From Chitinophaga pinensis (lineage in GTDB: Bacteria > Bacteroidota > Bacteroidia > Chitinophagales > Chitinophagaceae): a DNA stretch of 64,000 nucleotides. Shown here piece by piece: positions 17,001-24,788 of this stretch. The DNA lies in contig LR632930.1 of NCBI GenBank assembly GCA_902167325.1, positions 3,844,001 to 3,908,000 of the forward strand. Reading direction: 5' to 3'. Below the pieces are notes generated by a model. The model was not told the DNA's origin. It made no database searches and was given only the letters and a program-made list of their open reading frames with translations. The translations under genes were made by a program, and so were the position numbers. Within the stretch, counting starts at the first letter, position 1; the number at the start of each line of letters is the position of its first letter.

Positions 17001-19121
17001 CAGGAGGTCCAGCTTGTCGAGGTCGGCCCTCAGGGCAATGTCAGGGTTAAGGGTATCGAGGCGGCCACGAACATCGAACCGGGCGAGGGCATTGGAGTCG
17101 CGGATGTTCCCTTTGGCGGCATAGGCGCCGTTGATCAGGGTAGCGTCTGCCAGTATGTTCCGGTAGGTATAACGGTTATAGGTAAACGTGGTGATGTTTA
17201 CGCCGGCTTTGATGCGTGCCTTATTGGGATCAGTGCCTTTACCATCTGCTGTTACTTTGCCGGAGAGGTTGCCCATGGCAGTGTCTCCCAATATACGTCC
17301 GGCCTGCAGGCCCTGCGCGTCCAGGGTCATCTGGTAGCGGATCTTATCCATGTCGGTAAAGTCCGCCACTTCCCCCCGGATATTGGCATTGCCCATGTCG
17401 GTTTTAACGGCGAGGTTAGGCTTCAGCAGCTGCATGCCTCCACGGATGCTGCCATCCACATCGAGGCGGCCGGGCAGTTGCATCCCCTCCGGGAGGGTGT
17501 TGGGAGGCAACCACGACAGCAGGCCCTGCCGGGTACTACGGAACGTGAGGGTGGTGATGTCGGCCCCCATTTTATCAGGATTGGTTACCTGGTAAGCGTC
17601 TCCTTTTATATAGAGGTAGTTCTTATCGTTGTCTTTGACTTCTATGCCGGGTATCTCCAGTTGGGCAAGACTGCCACTCAGTTTACCCTTCAGGTCCAGC
17701 TGCTTCTTCCAGAGGGGCTGAAGGGAGGCATTGGTGCGCATGTCCGGCACAAAAAAGAGGGCTTCTTTCAGTGCGAGATGGGAGGGGCGCACGTCTGCAG
17801 TAATGCGCATCAGCTCCGGGTGAGAGGAAAGTGCGTCCCAGGAAGGAGTGAGGATCTGCAGGTCGGCAGCAATGTTGCTGGCTCCGGTTTGCAGGATAAA
17901 GTCTTTCAGCTGCGCCTCTTTAGGGGTGTAACGCACCTGGCCGCTGAGGGCTTTCAGTTCAAGGCCGCTTTGCTCTTTCACGGATGCTTCGCGGAGGGTG
18001 AGCAGGGTACTGTCTGCACTATAATATAAGTTATTGGCTTCGAGGCGGAAGCCGGTGAGACCGAGGTAATTGTAATCTACCGCATCCTTAAAGCCGAGGC
18101 GCTTCGCCGTGTGATTGTTCATGGCGAAGTCGGTTTCCTTTACCGATATTTCTTTGGCTATTACCTTCCAGGTGTTGGCGGAAGAAGTGTCTTCCGGGGT
18201 GGAAGTAGTATCGAGGGCCTGCCGCATATCGAGTGTGGCGGCGGTTTTTTCTATAGCCAGATTGTCTGCCGTAATCAGTGTTTCGAGGAGGTTGAAGCGC
18301 ATCCTGCGGAGGGCAAGGCGGCCGAGGTTACCGGTGGTTTCCAGTCCGGTGCTTTCATCGGAATAGGTCCATTGGATATTACGGATCAGCAGGTCGCGCA
18401 CGGCGAGGTTGAATGCGGCAGCAGTGGTATCGGATATGGGTGGCGGGGGAGGGTCTGCCACCGGGCGGTACAATTGCCGGATGCTGGCGTAGAGTCCTTC
18501 CACTTCGAAGTTCTTCAGGAAATACATCCCGTTTTCCGGCTGCAGGGTGTCTGGCGTGGCTTCCAGTTTGTTGAGCCTGATATTGGCAAGCATGCCGCCC
18601 ATGCTGTCGTTGAAGCGCACGTATATGCGGTCGAGTTGTACTTCACCGATCTGGTATTTGAGGGTGGTACCCGATTCTTCAATGAGTGTGTCTTCCACGG
18701 CGCCGGGGGAACTGAAGGCGTCGATAACGAACTGGTAATTAAAACTGGAATCGCGGAGCGGACGGTAAACGTTCACCACGGCATCCTCCCAACGAAGGGT
18801 ATGTACGTTGAGTTCGTTGCGCAGGAGGGAGAGGAGGTTGTAGCGGACGGAAAGCTCACCGCTGGAAAGCAGGGTGTCTTTCCGGGTATCTTCCACATAC
18901 ACGTCGGTCAGCGTGATGGCATTCCACCAGGAGAACCGAAGGCCGCCGATGCGGACATTCGTTTTCAGATGCTCCTGCAGGTACGTTTCTGCTTTCCCGC
19001 GCATAAAATTCTGCACCGGAGGCAGCTGCAGCAAGAGCAGCACCACCACGGGTAACAAAATGAGCGTCAGCACAATTCCTATGATCCAGCGAAAAATTTT
19101 CTTCCGGCGGGGGGTATTCAC
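14094..19121 (-). CDS. tamB: TamB-domain translocation/assembly protein (AsmA-like)
   Basis: A 1,675-residue protein. One N-terminal membrane anchor (about 10-30) is followed by an AsmA-type start (VRIGGLRFSWWNAITLTDVYVED). A very long repetitive beta region follows, as expected for the lipid-carrying groove of the TamB/YicH family. The conserved DUF490 domain is at the C-terminus (about 1240-1650; GRYEINEGKYAMSL, FDVNFDLQSE, VGSNIG, YQLTADGRYRVRAYQRN). TamB spans the periplasm and docks onto the Omp85 partner, here TamL, whose gene overlaps its stop. Large size and gene order tamB-tamL are standard for Bacteroidota. Long ORFs on the opposite strand are shadows. Confidence 0.92.
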   Translation of the reverse strand: MNTPRRKKIFRWIIGIVLTLILLPVVVLLLLQLPPVQNFMRGKAETYLQEHLKTNVRIGGLRFSWWNAITLTDVYVEDTRKDTLLSSGELSVRYNLLSLLRNELNVHTLRWEDAVVNVYRPLRDSSFNYQFVIDAFSSPGAVEDTLIEESGTTLKYQIGEVQLDRIYVRFNDSMGGMLANIRLNKLEATPDTLQPENGMYFLKNFEVEGLYASIRQLYRPVADPPPPPISDTTAAAFNLAVRDLLIRNIQWTYSDESTGLETTGNLGRLALRRMRFNLLETLITADNLAIEKTAATLDMRQALDTTSTPEDTSSANTWKVIAKEISVKETDFAMNNHTAKRLGFKDAVDYNYLGLTGFRLEANNLYYSADSTLLTLREASVKEQSGLELKALSGQVRYTPKEAQLKDFILQTGASNIAADLQILTPSWDALSSHPELMRITADVRPSHLALKEALFFVPDMRTNASLQPLWKKQLDLKGKLSGSLAQLEIPGIEVKDNDKNYLYIKGDAYQVTNPDKMGADITTLTFRSTRQGLLSWLPPNTLPEGMQLPGRLDVDGSIRGGMQLLKPNLAVKTDMGNANIRGEVADFTDMDKIRYQMTLDAQGLQAGRILGDTAMGNLSGKVTADGKGTDPNKARIKAGVNITTFTYNRYTYRNILADATLINGAYAAKGNIRDSNALARFDVRGRLDTLNPDIALRADLDKLDLLATNWTTTPMSVKTCIDAEVSNLSPRRLTGFAAIHKIQLADDQDLYTLDSILLKAGVTDGLQTIDLTGPFGFLTAKGDFNYQTFATAATDMVTRHLEAASAPPFVKTKVVPQKESQWLHFNGSIVIPKSLAKLLPDVELRKPVTLNGRMDTDSSMLFANISVPGLRYDSFKVDTLIADISADTSKMAANILLGRLRHPQIPLGRTRFDLTASNGLLDWDLLMGRRNTPRYRLGGLVRFGSQDSLLISLKKDLLLNRQEWNVSGDNQVLIQNGGVAFADIGLQRGAQELKITTAPPEAGAKLPDLTVLLKDFRLSTVTSLIETDTALAEGISNGSITVSNIEKTPLIDGKLTVDSLAVMGSALGRLSLTANTNANMAVALTATLQGNDNDMKVSGTYADVMDLRLDIAKLNMKSIQPLTFGNVTEMSGFLNGNATLRGTMDKPEIRGNLHFEKVAGRITMINSIMRLPSEDLTMDQNGMRFNNFVIADSSGNEAVITGDIKTKDYEAFNLNLDLTAENFQALGPQDLNNKDQFYYGPAFVDVTAQIRGTLDLPRVQMKLKLREKSQITVKLPEEEPGIANRAGVVQFIDPAMWLDPSLKPKPDTLARPTGLKGFVVSADVEVTPESTMKLIIDQSNGDYLEVKGAASLNLTMDPSSKMSLTGRYEINEGKYAMSLNQLIKREFKIVKGSTIIWNGDPMSADVNIRAKYDVNPIAGDLVGDAMEREDKSRQDRFRQKVAVEVYLKITGELLKPNIAFELDMPEREQGVLGGVVYTRIKQINQVESELNKQVMGLLVLNRFISDNPFESLTSGGNPAEDIARSSVSKILSQQLNNLAGSLIKGFDVNFDLQSEKGFNDAGSREENTNLKVDVSKRLFNDRLTVSVGSNIGISGAQTQGQNASSIIGDMSAEYQLTADGRYRVRAYQRNITDAVIQGQVVETGLTFMLIMDYNEFREIFGKQAKQTKKKKLRE

Positions 19122-19186
19122 GTATGTATTACAGTTTTATATGGTGAAAGGTTAAGACAACGCTGCTTCAAATTCCGTACCTGCCG

Positions 19187-19194
19187 CAAAAATA
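19187..19194 (-). promoter_or_regulatory. -7 box TATTTTTG for tamB-tamL
   Basis: An exact TAnnTTTG match on the minus strand lies 66 bp upstream of the tamB ATG. No clear TTG is seen at the expected distance. Confidence 0.5.
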
Positions 19195-19364
19195 AGGGTT
19201 TAAATATCGTGCCGCTTTAGGGGAATGCCTGTAAATCATATATGTATAATTATAATGAAATGGAAAAAATGTATAATTTCGTGCCTGGTTGTGCATGTGT
19301 CCGGATACTTTTTTGCCGGTTTGTGTCGTTGTTATAGTCAGTCACCCAGTAAAACCTTATCACA

Positions 19365-20210
19365 TTGAAAAAAGTCACCGGCCTTGTATTACTACTTGCT
19401 GCCCCTTTTATCACCAAATCTCAGGACTGGCATATCGGAGGAACCGCCGGGATCAGCAACTACAACGGAGATCTTACGGAAAAGCGTGTAGATCTGAAAA
19501 CTACCGGCCCTATGATAGGGCTGCTGGTAAAGCGGGATATGAACCGCTGGCTTACCCTTAGAGCTGGCTTTACTTTCGGGATGATATCCGCCGACGATAA
19601 GAATAATAAAAGCGCGGCACTCATTGCCCGTAACCTTAGTTTCCGCTCTCCCATCTGGGAAGGCCACCTCGGTGCGGAACTGAATTTCCTCGATATAGAC
19701 GATAAAGGATTTACGCCTTATGTTTTTGGCGGTGTGGCGTTGTTCAGTTTTTACCCCACTGCGAAAGACAGCTCTGGTGCGCGTGTGCCTTTGCGCAGGC
19801 TCAGTACGGAAGGGCAGGGCCTGCCTCAATACCCTGAGCGCGGCGGGCAATATGCCTTGCATCAGATCTCCATTCCATTTGGTGTGGGTTTTAAATATTT
19901 ATTTACCGACCGTATCACCATCGGCTTGGAATTAGGCCTGCGCCCCACCTTCACCGATTACCTCGATGATGTGAGCACTACTTATGTAGACCGTAATACA
20001 CTCCTCGCAGAAAGGGGGCAGACGGCGGTAGACTGGGCATGGCGCGGTGATGAGATACATGGAGGCGCCTATCCGCTGGATGGTACCATACGTGGCTCTG
20101 CGAAGTATAAAGACTGGTATACCTTTACGGGGATCACATTCCTGTATCGTTTAGGAGGTAATTCCGGCGGACTGCGCTCTACCAATTTCTCGAAATGTTT
20201 CCGCATGTAA
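19365..20210 (+). CDS. DUF6089-family outer-membrane beta-barrel protein
   Basis: A 281-residue barrel protein. TTG 19365 is taken as start because it is the only codon giving a signal peptide (KKVTGLVLLLAAPF, cleavage near TKSQ) and no in-frame ATG exists nearby. Family marks: IGGTAGISNYNGDL near the mature N-terminus, YVFGGVALF, PFGVGFKYLFTDRITIGLELGLRPTFTDYLDDVSTTY, and a tryptophan-rich insert before KYKDWYTFTGITFLYRL. The role is unknown; an eight-stranded OmpA-like or OmpW-like barrel is expected. It is divergent from tamB and is closed by a strong terminator, so it is a single-gene transcript. Confidence 0.85.
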   Translation: MKKVTGLVLLLAAPFITKSQDWHIGGTAGISNYNGDLTEKRVDLKTTGPMIGLLVKRDMNRWLTLRAGFTFGMISADDKNNKSAALIARNLSFRSPIWEGHLGAELNFLDIDDKGFTPYVFGGVALFSFYPTAKDSSGARVPLRRLSTEGQGLPQYPERGGQYALHQISIPFGVGFKYLFTDRITIGLELGLRPTFTDYLDDVSTTYVDRNTLLAERGQTAVDWAWRGDEIHGGAYPLDGTIRGSAKYKDWYTFTGITFLYRLGGNSGGLRSTNFSKCFRM

Positions 20211-20286
20211 AAGATACTTTGGCACGATGGTTGCGTAATGTTAGATCACAACATACGCCCCCAATCAAGTCCAAATAGAAAAAGTA

Positions 20287-20317
20287 AAAGACCGTCTTTC
20301 GTGACGGTCTTTTTTTA
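20287..20317 (+). terminator. intrinsic terminator after the DUF6089 gene
   Basis: A 10-bp stem (AAAGACCGTC / GACGGTCTTT) is followed directly by a T-run to 20317. Confidence 0.88.
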
Positions 20318-20403
20318 TGCCTTCAATTTTCCTGGAAAATAATGCTGAAAATATTTTTTCACTGAAAAGTGAGTGGAGCTGTGAAACCTGCTGTGGTCAA
20401 TGG

Positions 20404-20437
20404 TTTGGGGAGAAAATTCCACATTGGCATACTTTTG
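20404..20437 (+). promoter_or_regulatory. promoter of the His/Asp/Arg-rich protein
   Basis: TTTG (20404-20407) is followed after 22 bp by an exact TACTTTTG (20430-20437). The predicted start near 20442 gives a leader of about 75 nt. Confidence 0.55.
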
Positions 20438-20515
20438 GATTTACAGAAGTAAGTCCAACAGCCGCCAAATAAAAAGGGGATGCAAGGACCCGGATCAATC
20501 TAAAACCAGCAGGCT

Positions 20516-20860
20516 ATGAAAAAGCTACTTCTCTTGATGCTCCTCCTCGGAGCCGCCTACGCCACACAAGCACAACATGGAAGGTACGACCGTAATGCAC
20601 GTTATGACCGGCACGATCGTGATCGTGACCGCGACAGGTATGACGATGACGACGATTGTGACGATGACCGCCGTGGCCGTGGGCACTATAAGCATGGAAA
20701 GCACAAGCACCGCGGGCATCATCATGATTACCGCCGGTACGATTGCAGGGATGAAAGGGTAGTGGTAGTTAGGCCGCGTTATCCGTTCCCTCCTCCGCCA
20801 CCGCCGATCCCCCTGCCCCGCAGGCCCCGCGTTTCCGGAGTGATCGTTTTCGGTAACTGA
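20516..20860 (+). CDS. small exported His/Asp/Arg-rich low-complexity protein
   Basis: A 114-residue protein. A signal peptide (cleavage near ATQAQ) is followed by an unusual charged region: alternating Arg/Asp with YDR repeats (21-42), a run of Asp (43-52), then Lys/His-rich GHYKHGKHKHRGHHH (56-70). It ends with a proline run (PPPPPPIPLP) and a short hydrophobic tail VSGVIVFG. The histidine and aspartate clusters could bind metal ions or polyanions, but that is inference. It has its own promoter and terminator. The coding is real, judging by the signal peptide and the well-placed regulatory signals. Confidence 0.75.
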   Translation: MKKLLLLMLLLGAAYATQAQHGRYDRNARYDRHDRDRDRDRYDDDDDCDDDRRGRGHYKHGKHKHRGHHHDYRRYDCRDERVVVVRPRYPFPPPPPPIPLPRRPRVSGVIVFGN

Positions 20861-20903
20861 TTTTAGTACATCTTCTATTGTCACAATATTTTAGTACCTC
20901 CAC

Positions 20904-20931
20904 AAGGCCCCGGTTCACCGGGGCCTTTTTT
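20904..20931 (+). terminator. intrinsic terminator
   Basis: A perfect 10-bp stem (AAGGCCCCGG / CCGGGGCCTT), TTCA loop and T-run, 43 bp after the small exported protein gene. Confidence 0.9.
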
Positions 20932-20982
20932 AATTATGATACTTTGCACATTGTATTTTGAGCAGCACGTTGTGCAATAAAA

Positions 20983-21008
20983 AAAGGCACCTTATGCAAG
21001 GTGCCTTT
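20983..21008 (-). terminator. intrinsic terminator of prfC
   Basis: A perfect 11-bp stem (AAAGGCACCTT / AAGGTGCCTTT) with a 4-nt loop; in the leftward direction it is followed by a run of T. It begins 19 bp after the prfC stop. Confidence 0.88.
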
Positions 21009-21027
21009 ACTATTAAGATATATCCAG

Positions 21028-22611
21028 TTACTTGTGAATCTCGGAAGTGAAGTGGAACTCGATATCCGGATTGTTGGCGCGCTCGGTATTGAGGTACCAT
21101 TCGGATTGTGCGAGGTATACCAGGTGCCCGTCTTTATCATACACCACGTTGGCGCTCTTAAAGCGGATGAACTCTTCCAGCTTCTTTTTGTCGCCGGTAA
21201 TCCAGCAGGCTTTATAGAAGGGAAGGGTGTTGAACTGGCAGGCTGCGCCATATTCCTGTAGCAGGCGGTACTGAATTACTTCAAACTGGAGGTCGCCCAC
21301 ACAGCCGATGATCTTGCGGTTACCATTGTGCTGGGTGTACAGCTGGGCAACCCCTTCATCCGTAAGCTGGGAAATACCTTTCTCCAGCTGCTTCGTTTTC
21401 ATGGGGTCTTTATTTACCAGCTCCTTGAACAGCTCCGGAGAGAAGCTGGGGATACCCGTAAAGAAAAAGTTTTCACCTTCTGTAAGGGTATCACCGATTT
21501 TGAAGTTGCCGGTATCGAACAGGCCCACCACATCACCGGGATAGGCATCGTCCACAATATTCTTCTCCCGTGCAAGGAAGCTGTACGGGTTGGCGAAGCG
21601 TACATCTTTATCGAGGCGCACGTGATGGAAATATTTGTTCCGCTCAAACTTACCGGCGCATACACGAAGGAACGCAATACGGTCACGGTGACGGGGATCG
21701 AGGTTAGCGTGTATCTTGAAAATGAAACCGGAGAACTTGTCTTCCGTTACTTTCACCTCCCGGGTACTTGCCTGCCTGTCGCGGGGAACAGGAGCGATGT
21801 CCACAAAGGTATCCAGCAGGTCCTTCACGCCGAAGTTGTTTACGGCGCTGCCGAAGAAAACGGGTGCCAGTTTACCTTCGAGGTAAGGAGTGGGGTCAAA
21901 CTCATCATATACGCCTTCGATCAGTTCCACGTCGTTACGGAGCTGAGCGGCATCAGTTTTATTAAACAACTCATCGATCTTTGAACTGGAAAGGTCTTCC
22001 ATGGGAACGATATCTTCATCGGTGGCTTTACGGTTAGCTGCAAAAGACACGAAGCTTTTATCGTACAGGTTGTATACGCCTTTAAAGTCACTACCCATAT
22101 TGATGGGCCAGCTGAGCGGGCGCACCCTGATGTTGAGGAGTTCTTCCAGTTCATCGAGCAGGTCGAAGGGGTTTTTACCATCGCGGTCGAGCTTATTCAC
22201 GAAAATGATCACGGGGGTATCGCGCATGCGGCACACTTCCATGAGCTTCTTCGTTTGCTCTTCCACCCCCTTCACACAGTCGATCACCAGTACCACACTG
22301 TCTACCGCAGTAAGGGTACGGTAGGTATCTTCGGCAAAGTCCTTGTGACCGGGGGTATCCAGGAGGTTAACGAGGATATCGCGGTATTCGAAGGTCATTA
22401 CCGAGGTAGCCACGGAGATACCGCGCTGCCGTTCGATCTCCATGAAGTCGGACGTGGTATGTTTTTTAATCTTATTGGATTTCACCGCACCGGCTGTCTG
22501 GATAGCACCGCCGAACAGGAGGAACTTCTCCGTGAGCGTGGTTTTCCCGGCATCGGGGTGGGCGATAATCGCAAATGTTTTCCTTTTATTAATCTCGTTG
22601 AGGTACTTCAT
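21028..22611 (-). CDS. prfC: peptide chain release factor 3
   Basis: This 527-residue GTPase recycles RF1/RF2 from the ribosome after termination. G-box motifs are clear: AHPDAGKTT (G1), GISVATSV (switch I region), DTPGHKDF (G3) and NKLDRDG (G4). EF-Tu-like domain 2 and the RF3-specific C-terminal domain (IGCVGDLQFEVIQYRL) follow. Length matches E. coli RF3 (529). It is a single-gene transcript with its own -7 box and terminator. Confidence 0.97.
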   Translation of the reverse strand: MKYLNEINKRKTFAIIAHPDAGKTTLTEKFLLFGGAIQTAGAVKSNKIKKHTTSDFMEIERQRGISVATSVMTFEYRDILVNLLDTPGHKDFAEDTYRTLTAVDSVVLVIDCVKGVEEQTKKLMEVCRMRDTPVIIFVNKLDRDGKNPFDLLDELEELLNIRVRPLSWPINMGSDFKGVYNLYDKSFVSFAANRKATDEDIVPMEDLSSSKIDELFNKTDAAQLRNDVELIEGVYDEFDPTPYLEGKLAPVFFGSAVNNFGVKDLLDTFVDIAPVPRDRQASTREVKVTEDKFSGFIFKIHANLDPRHRDRIAFLRVCAGKFERNKYFHHVRLDKDVRFANPYSFLAREKNIVDDAYPGDVVGLFDTGNFKIGDTLTEGENFFFTGIPSFSPELFKELVNKDPMKTKQLEKGISQLTDEGVAQLYTQHNGNRKIIGCVGDLQFEVIQYRLLQEYGAACQFNTLPFYKACWITGDKKKLEEFIRFKSANVVYDKDGHLVYLAQSEWYLNTERANNPDIEFHFTSEIHK

Positions 22612-22628
22612 CTTTTAACAAATGGCAG

Positions 22629-22636
22629 CAAAGGTA
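22629..22636 (-). promoter_or_regulatory. -7 box TACCTTTG of prfC
   Basis: An exact TAnnTTTG match on the minus strand 18 bp upstream of the prfC ATG predicts a very short leader. Confidence 0.55.
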
Positions 22637-22690
22637 CATTTTTCCGGTAAAAAGGAACGCGTTACCAGTGTTTGGCATTGGTTTATATGT

Positions 22691-22698
22691 TATTTTTG
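22691..22698 (+). promoter_or_regulatory. -7 box TATTTTTG of the FtsX-type permease
   Basis: An exact TAnnTTTG match ends 5 bp before the ATG at 22703, with a TTTG 16 bp upstream of it (22671-22674). If used, the mRNA would be leaderless or nearly so. Confidence 0.45.
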
Positions 22699-22702
22699 AA
22701 AC

Positions 22703-23956
22703 ATGCTATCGACCCTCAAGATCGTTTGGAACAGCCTGAAAATGGCCTTGCAGGAGCTGCGGGTCAATAAACTCCGCACTTTTCTCTCCCTGCTGGGCAT
22801 CACCATAGGTATATTTTGCATCATCGCCGTGCTGACGGTAACGGATAGCATGGAGAAATCCATCCGGAAAGACCTGAACTCCCTGGGAACCAACGTCGTG
22901 TATATCGAAAAATGGCCATGGGACGGTGATGGGGAATGGTGGCAGTACGTGAACCGCCCGCAGCCAAAGTACCATGAAGTACGGCAGATAAAGGATAAAG
23001 TAGGCACTACTGACGCAGTAACCTTTACTTTCTCTACCGGAGGAAGAAAGATAGAATACGGCTCGGATTATATGGACCAGGTAGCCCTGATCGCTACTTC
23101 GGCGGACCTTGACAAGATGCAGACCATCGATTTACTGGCCGGCCGGTATTTCAGTCCTTCGGAATTCAACAGCGGCTCCAATGCAGTGGTGCTGGGCTGG
23201 AATATTGCCAACGGTTTGTTTGGCAACCCCGAAGTGGCGGTGGGTAAGGAAATCCGTGTGTCGGACCGGAAGTGCCGGGTGATAGGGGTATTGAAGCGCA
23301 AAGGAGAAAGCCTCATTGGCGGGGTATTGAATGATGATTGTGTGGTGATGACCTACTATTATGCCCGTACCATCGTGGATGAGCGCAGCTGGAGCGTGAA
23401 TACCACCATTTTAGCCCGTGCGGTGGACGGGATACCTACCGCCCAGATGAAAGACGACCTCACAGGAGCCATGCGTGCCCTCCGCCGCCTGAAGCCTGCA
23501 GAAGGGAACGATTTCGCGCTGAACGAGATCACTACTGTACAGGGCGAACTCACCACCCTGTTCACTTACATCAACGCCGGCGGATGGATGATCGCAGCAT
23601 TTGCCTTGCTCGTAGGCGGTTTTGGTATCGCCAACATCATGTTTGTGACGGTAAAGGAAAGAACGAACATCATCGGCCTGAAGAAGGCTATCGGCGCCCG
23701 CCCGGGTGTTATACTAACAGAATTCCTCATTGAGTCCATGATCCTCTGCATGGTAGGGGGCGGGCTTGGCCTGCTGGTCGTATTCACAGGGGCTGCCATC
23801 GCTAAGAACCTGTTCAGTACTTTCCAGATCGGGCTGTCTGCAGGGAATATCATATTAGGGTTTGCAATTTCAGGGATCGTGGGCATCATTGCAGGGTTCA
23901 TCCCGGCATGGACCGCCAGCAGGTTAGACCCTGTGGTGGCCATCAGGAGCAATTAG
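22703..23956 (+). CDS. MacB/FtsX-type ABC transporter permease (orphan)
   Basis: A 417-residue permease of the type VII (MacB/LolC/FtsX) ABC family. The start region WNSLKMALQELRVNKLRTFLSLLGITIGI is the standard first helix. A periplasmic MacB_PCD domain follows (about 45-270, ending before FTYINAGGW). Three further helices (about 287-310, 340-362, 378-400) bracket the family motif VKERTNIIGLKKAIGA. The C-terminus PAWTASRLDPVVAIR is also typical. Such permeases work with an ATPase that drives lipoprotein or substrate extrusion; no ATPase gene is adjacent, so the partner is elsewhere. The next gene has its own -7 box. Confidence 0.9.
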   Translation: MLSTLKIVWNSLKMALQELRVNKLRTFLSLLGITIGIFCIIAVLTVTDSMEKSIRKDLNSLGTNVVYIEKWPWDGDGEWWQYVNRPQPKYHEVRQIKDKVGTTDAVTFTFSTGGRKIEYGSDYMDQVALIATSADLDKMQTIDLLAGRYFSPSEFNSGSNAVVLGWNIANGLFGNPEVAVGKEIRVSDRKCRVIGVLKRKGESLIGGVLNDDCVVMTYYYARTIVDERSWSVNTTILARAVDGIPTAQMKDDLTGAMRALRRLKPAEGNDFALNEITTVQGELTTLFTYINAGGWMIAAFALLVGGFGIANIMFVTVKERTNIIGLKKAIGARPGVILTEFLIESMILCMVGGGLGLLVVFTGAAIAKNLFSTFQIGLSAGNIILGFAISGIVGIIAGFIPAWTASRLDPVVAIRSN

Positions 23957-23979
23957 GCACGCCTATTGCCATGAGTTAA

Positions 23980-23987
23980 TATATTTG
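23980..23987 (+). promoter_or_regulatory. -7 box TATATTTG of the DUF4197 gene
   Basis: An exact TAnnTTTG match. It overlaps the upstream alternative start at 23985 and so supports the ATG at 24006 as the true start. Confidence 0.55.
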
Positions 23988-24005
23988 CACCCAATTCAAC
24001 CTTAC

Positions 24006-24734
24006 ATGAAGCACATTTTCCTGACCGGAGCACTCAGCGTAATCCTATTTTCGGGTTGCGAAACCACCCAGCAGATCATTAACACCTGGCCAACCACTAC
24101 CACTACGCCCGGCCAGCCTAATACCTTCCAGATCGCATCCGGACTGAAGGAAGCCCTCACCATCGGCGCACAAAACGCTTCCGGAAGGCTTTCAACGCCC
24201 AACGGCTTCTTTGCCAACGCTATGCTGAAAATACTCATGCCGCCGGAAGCGCAGAAAGTAGAATCCACCCTCCGCAACCTCGGAATGGGCAGCGTAGTGG
24301 ATAAAGCCGTACTGGCCATGAACCGCGGGGCGGAAGAAGCCGCCAAATCTGCCGCACCCATATTTGTGAATGCTATCCGCCAGATGAGCATTACCGACGC
24401 CATCGGCATCCTCCGCGGGGGCGATTTTGCTGCTACCAATTACTTCAAACAGAAAACCACCGCCGCGCTCACCACGGCTTTCAGTCCTGTTATCAGCAGC
24501 GCCCTGAAGAAAGTGGATGCCACCAAATACTGGGCGGATGTTTTCAACGTATACAACCGTTTCTCCAAAACGCCGGTTAATACCGACCTCACCGCCTATG
24601 TTACCGAGCGTGCCATCAGCGGCATTTTCAACGAAGTAGGACTGGAAGAGCAGAAGATCCGGAAAGATCCTGCCGCCCGGGTTACCGAACTGCTGAAAAC
24701 CGTGTTCGGCAGCCAGCTGGCGCAGAATAAGTAG
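24006..24734 (+). CDS. DUF4197 lipoprotein
   Basis: A 242-residue lipoprotein: the signal peptide ends in LFSGC (lipid-attached C18), then a Pro/Thr linker (residues 25-38). The body is the helical DUF4197 domain: GLKEALTIGAQNA, NAMLKILMPPEAQKVE, MNRGAEEAAKSAAPIFVNAI, SITDAIGILRGGDFAATNYFKQKT and KYWADVFNVYN. Function is unknown; the family is widespread in periplasms of Gram-negative bacteria. The ATG at 24006 is preferred over an in-frame start at 23985, which would precede the signal peptide and overlap the promoter. Confidence 0.92.
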   Translation: MKHIFLTGALSVILFSGCETTQQIINTWPTTTTTPGQPNTFQIASGLKEALTIGAQNASGRLSTPNGFFANAMLKILMPPEAQKVESTLRNLGMGSVVDKAVLAMNRGAEEAAKSAAPIFVNAIRQMSITDAIGILRGGDFAATNYFKQKTTAALTTAFSPVISSALKKVDATKYWADVFNVYNRFSKTPVNTDLTAYVTERAISGIFNEVGLEEQKIRKDPAARVTELLKTVFGSQLAQNK

Positions 24735-24773
24735 GCTACCGCAAAGGGGGATGCATTTCCGCCGCTTTTGGCG

Positions 24774-24781
24774 TAACTTTG
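24774..24781 (+). promoter_or_regulatory. -7 box TAACTTTG of tsaD
   Basis: An exact TAnnTTTG match ending 7 bp before the tsaD ATG, implying a near-leaderless mRNA. Confidence 0.5.
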
Positions 24782-24788
24782 CGGACTT

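Noticed and set aside
16890..18029. 379-residue plus-strand ORF inside tamB, and others like it (14208-15104, 18111-19055)
   Set aside because: They are antisense shadows of tamB, with biased Gly/Val/His composition and no recognisable motif.
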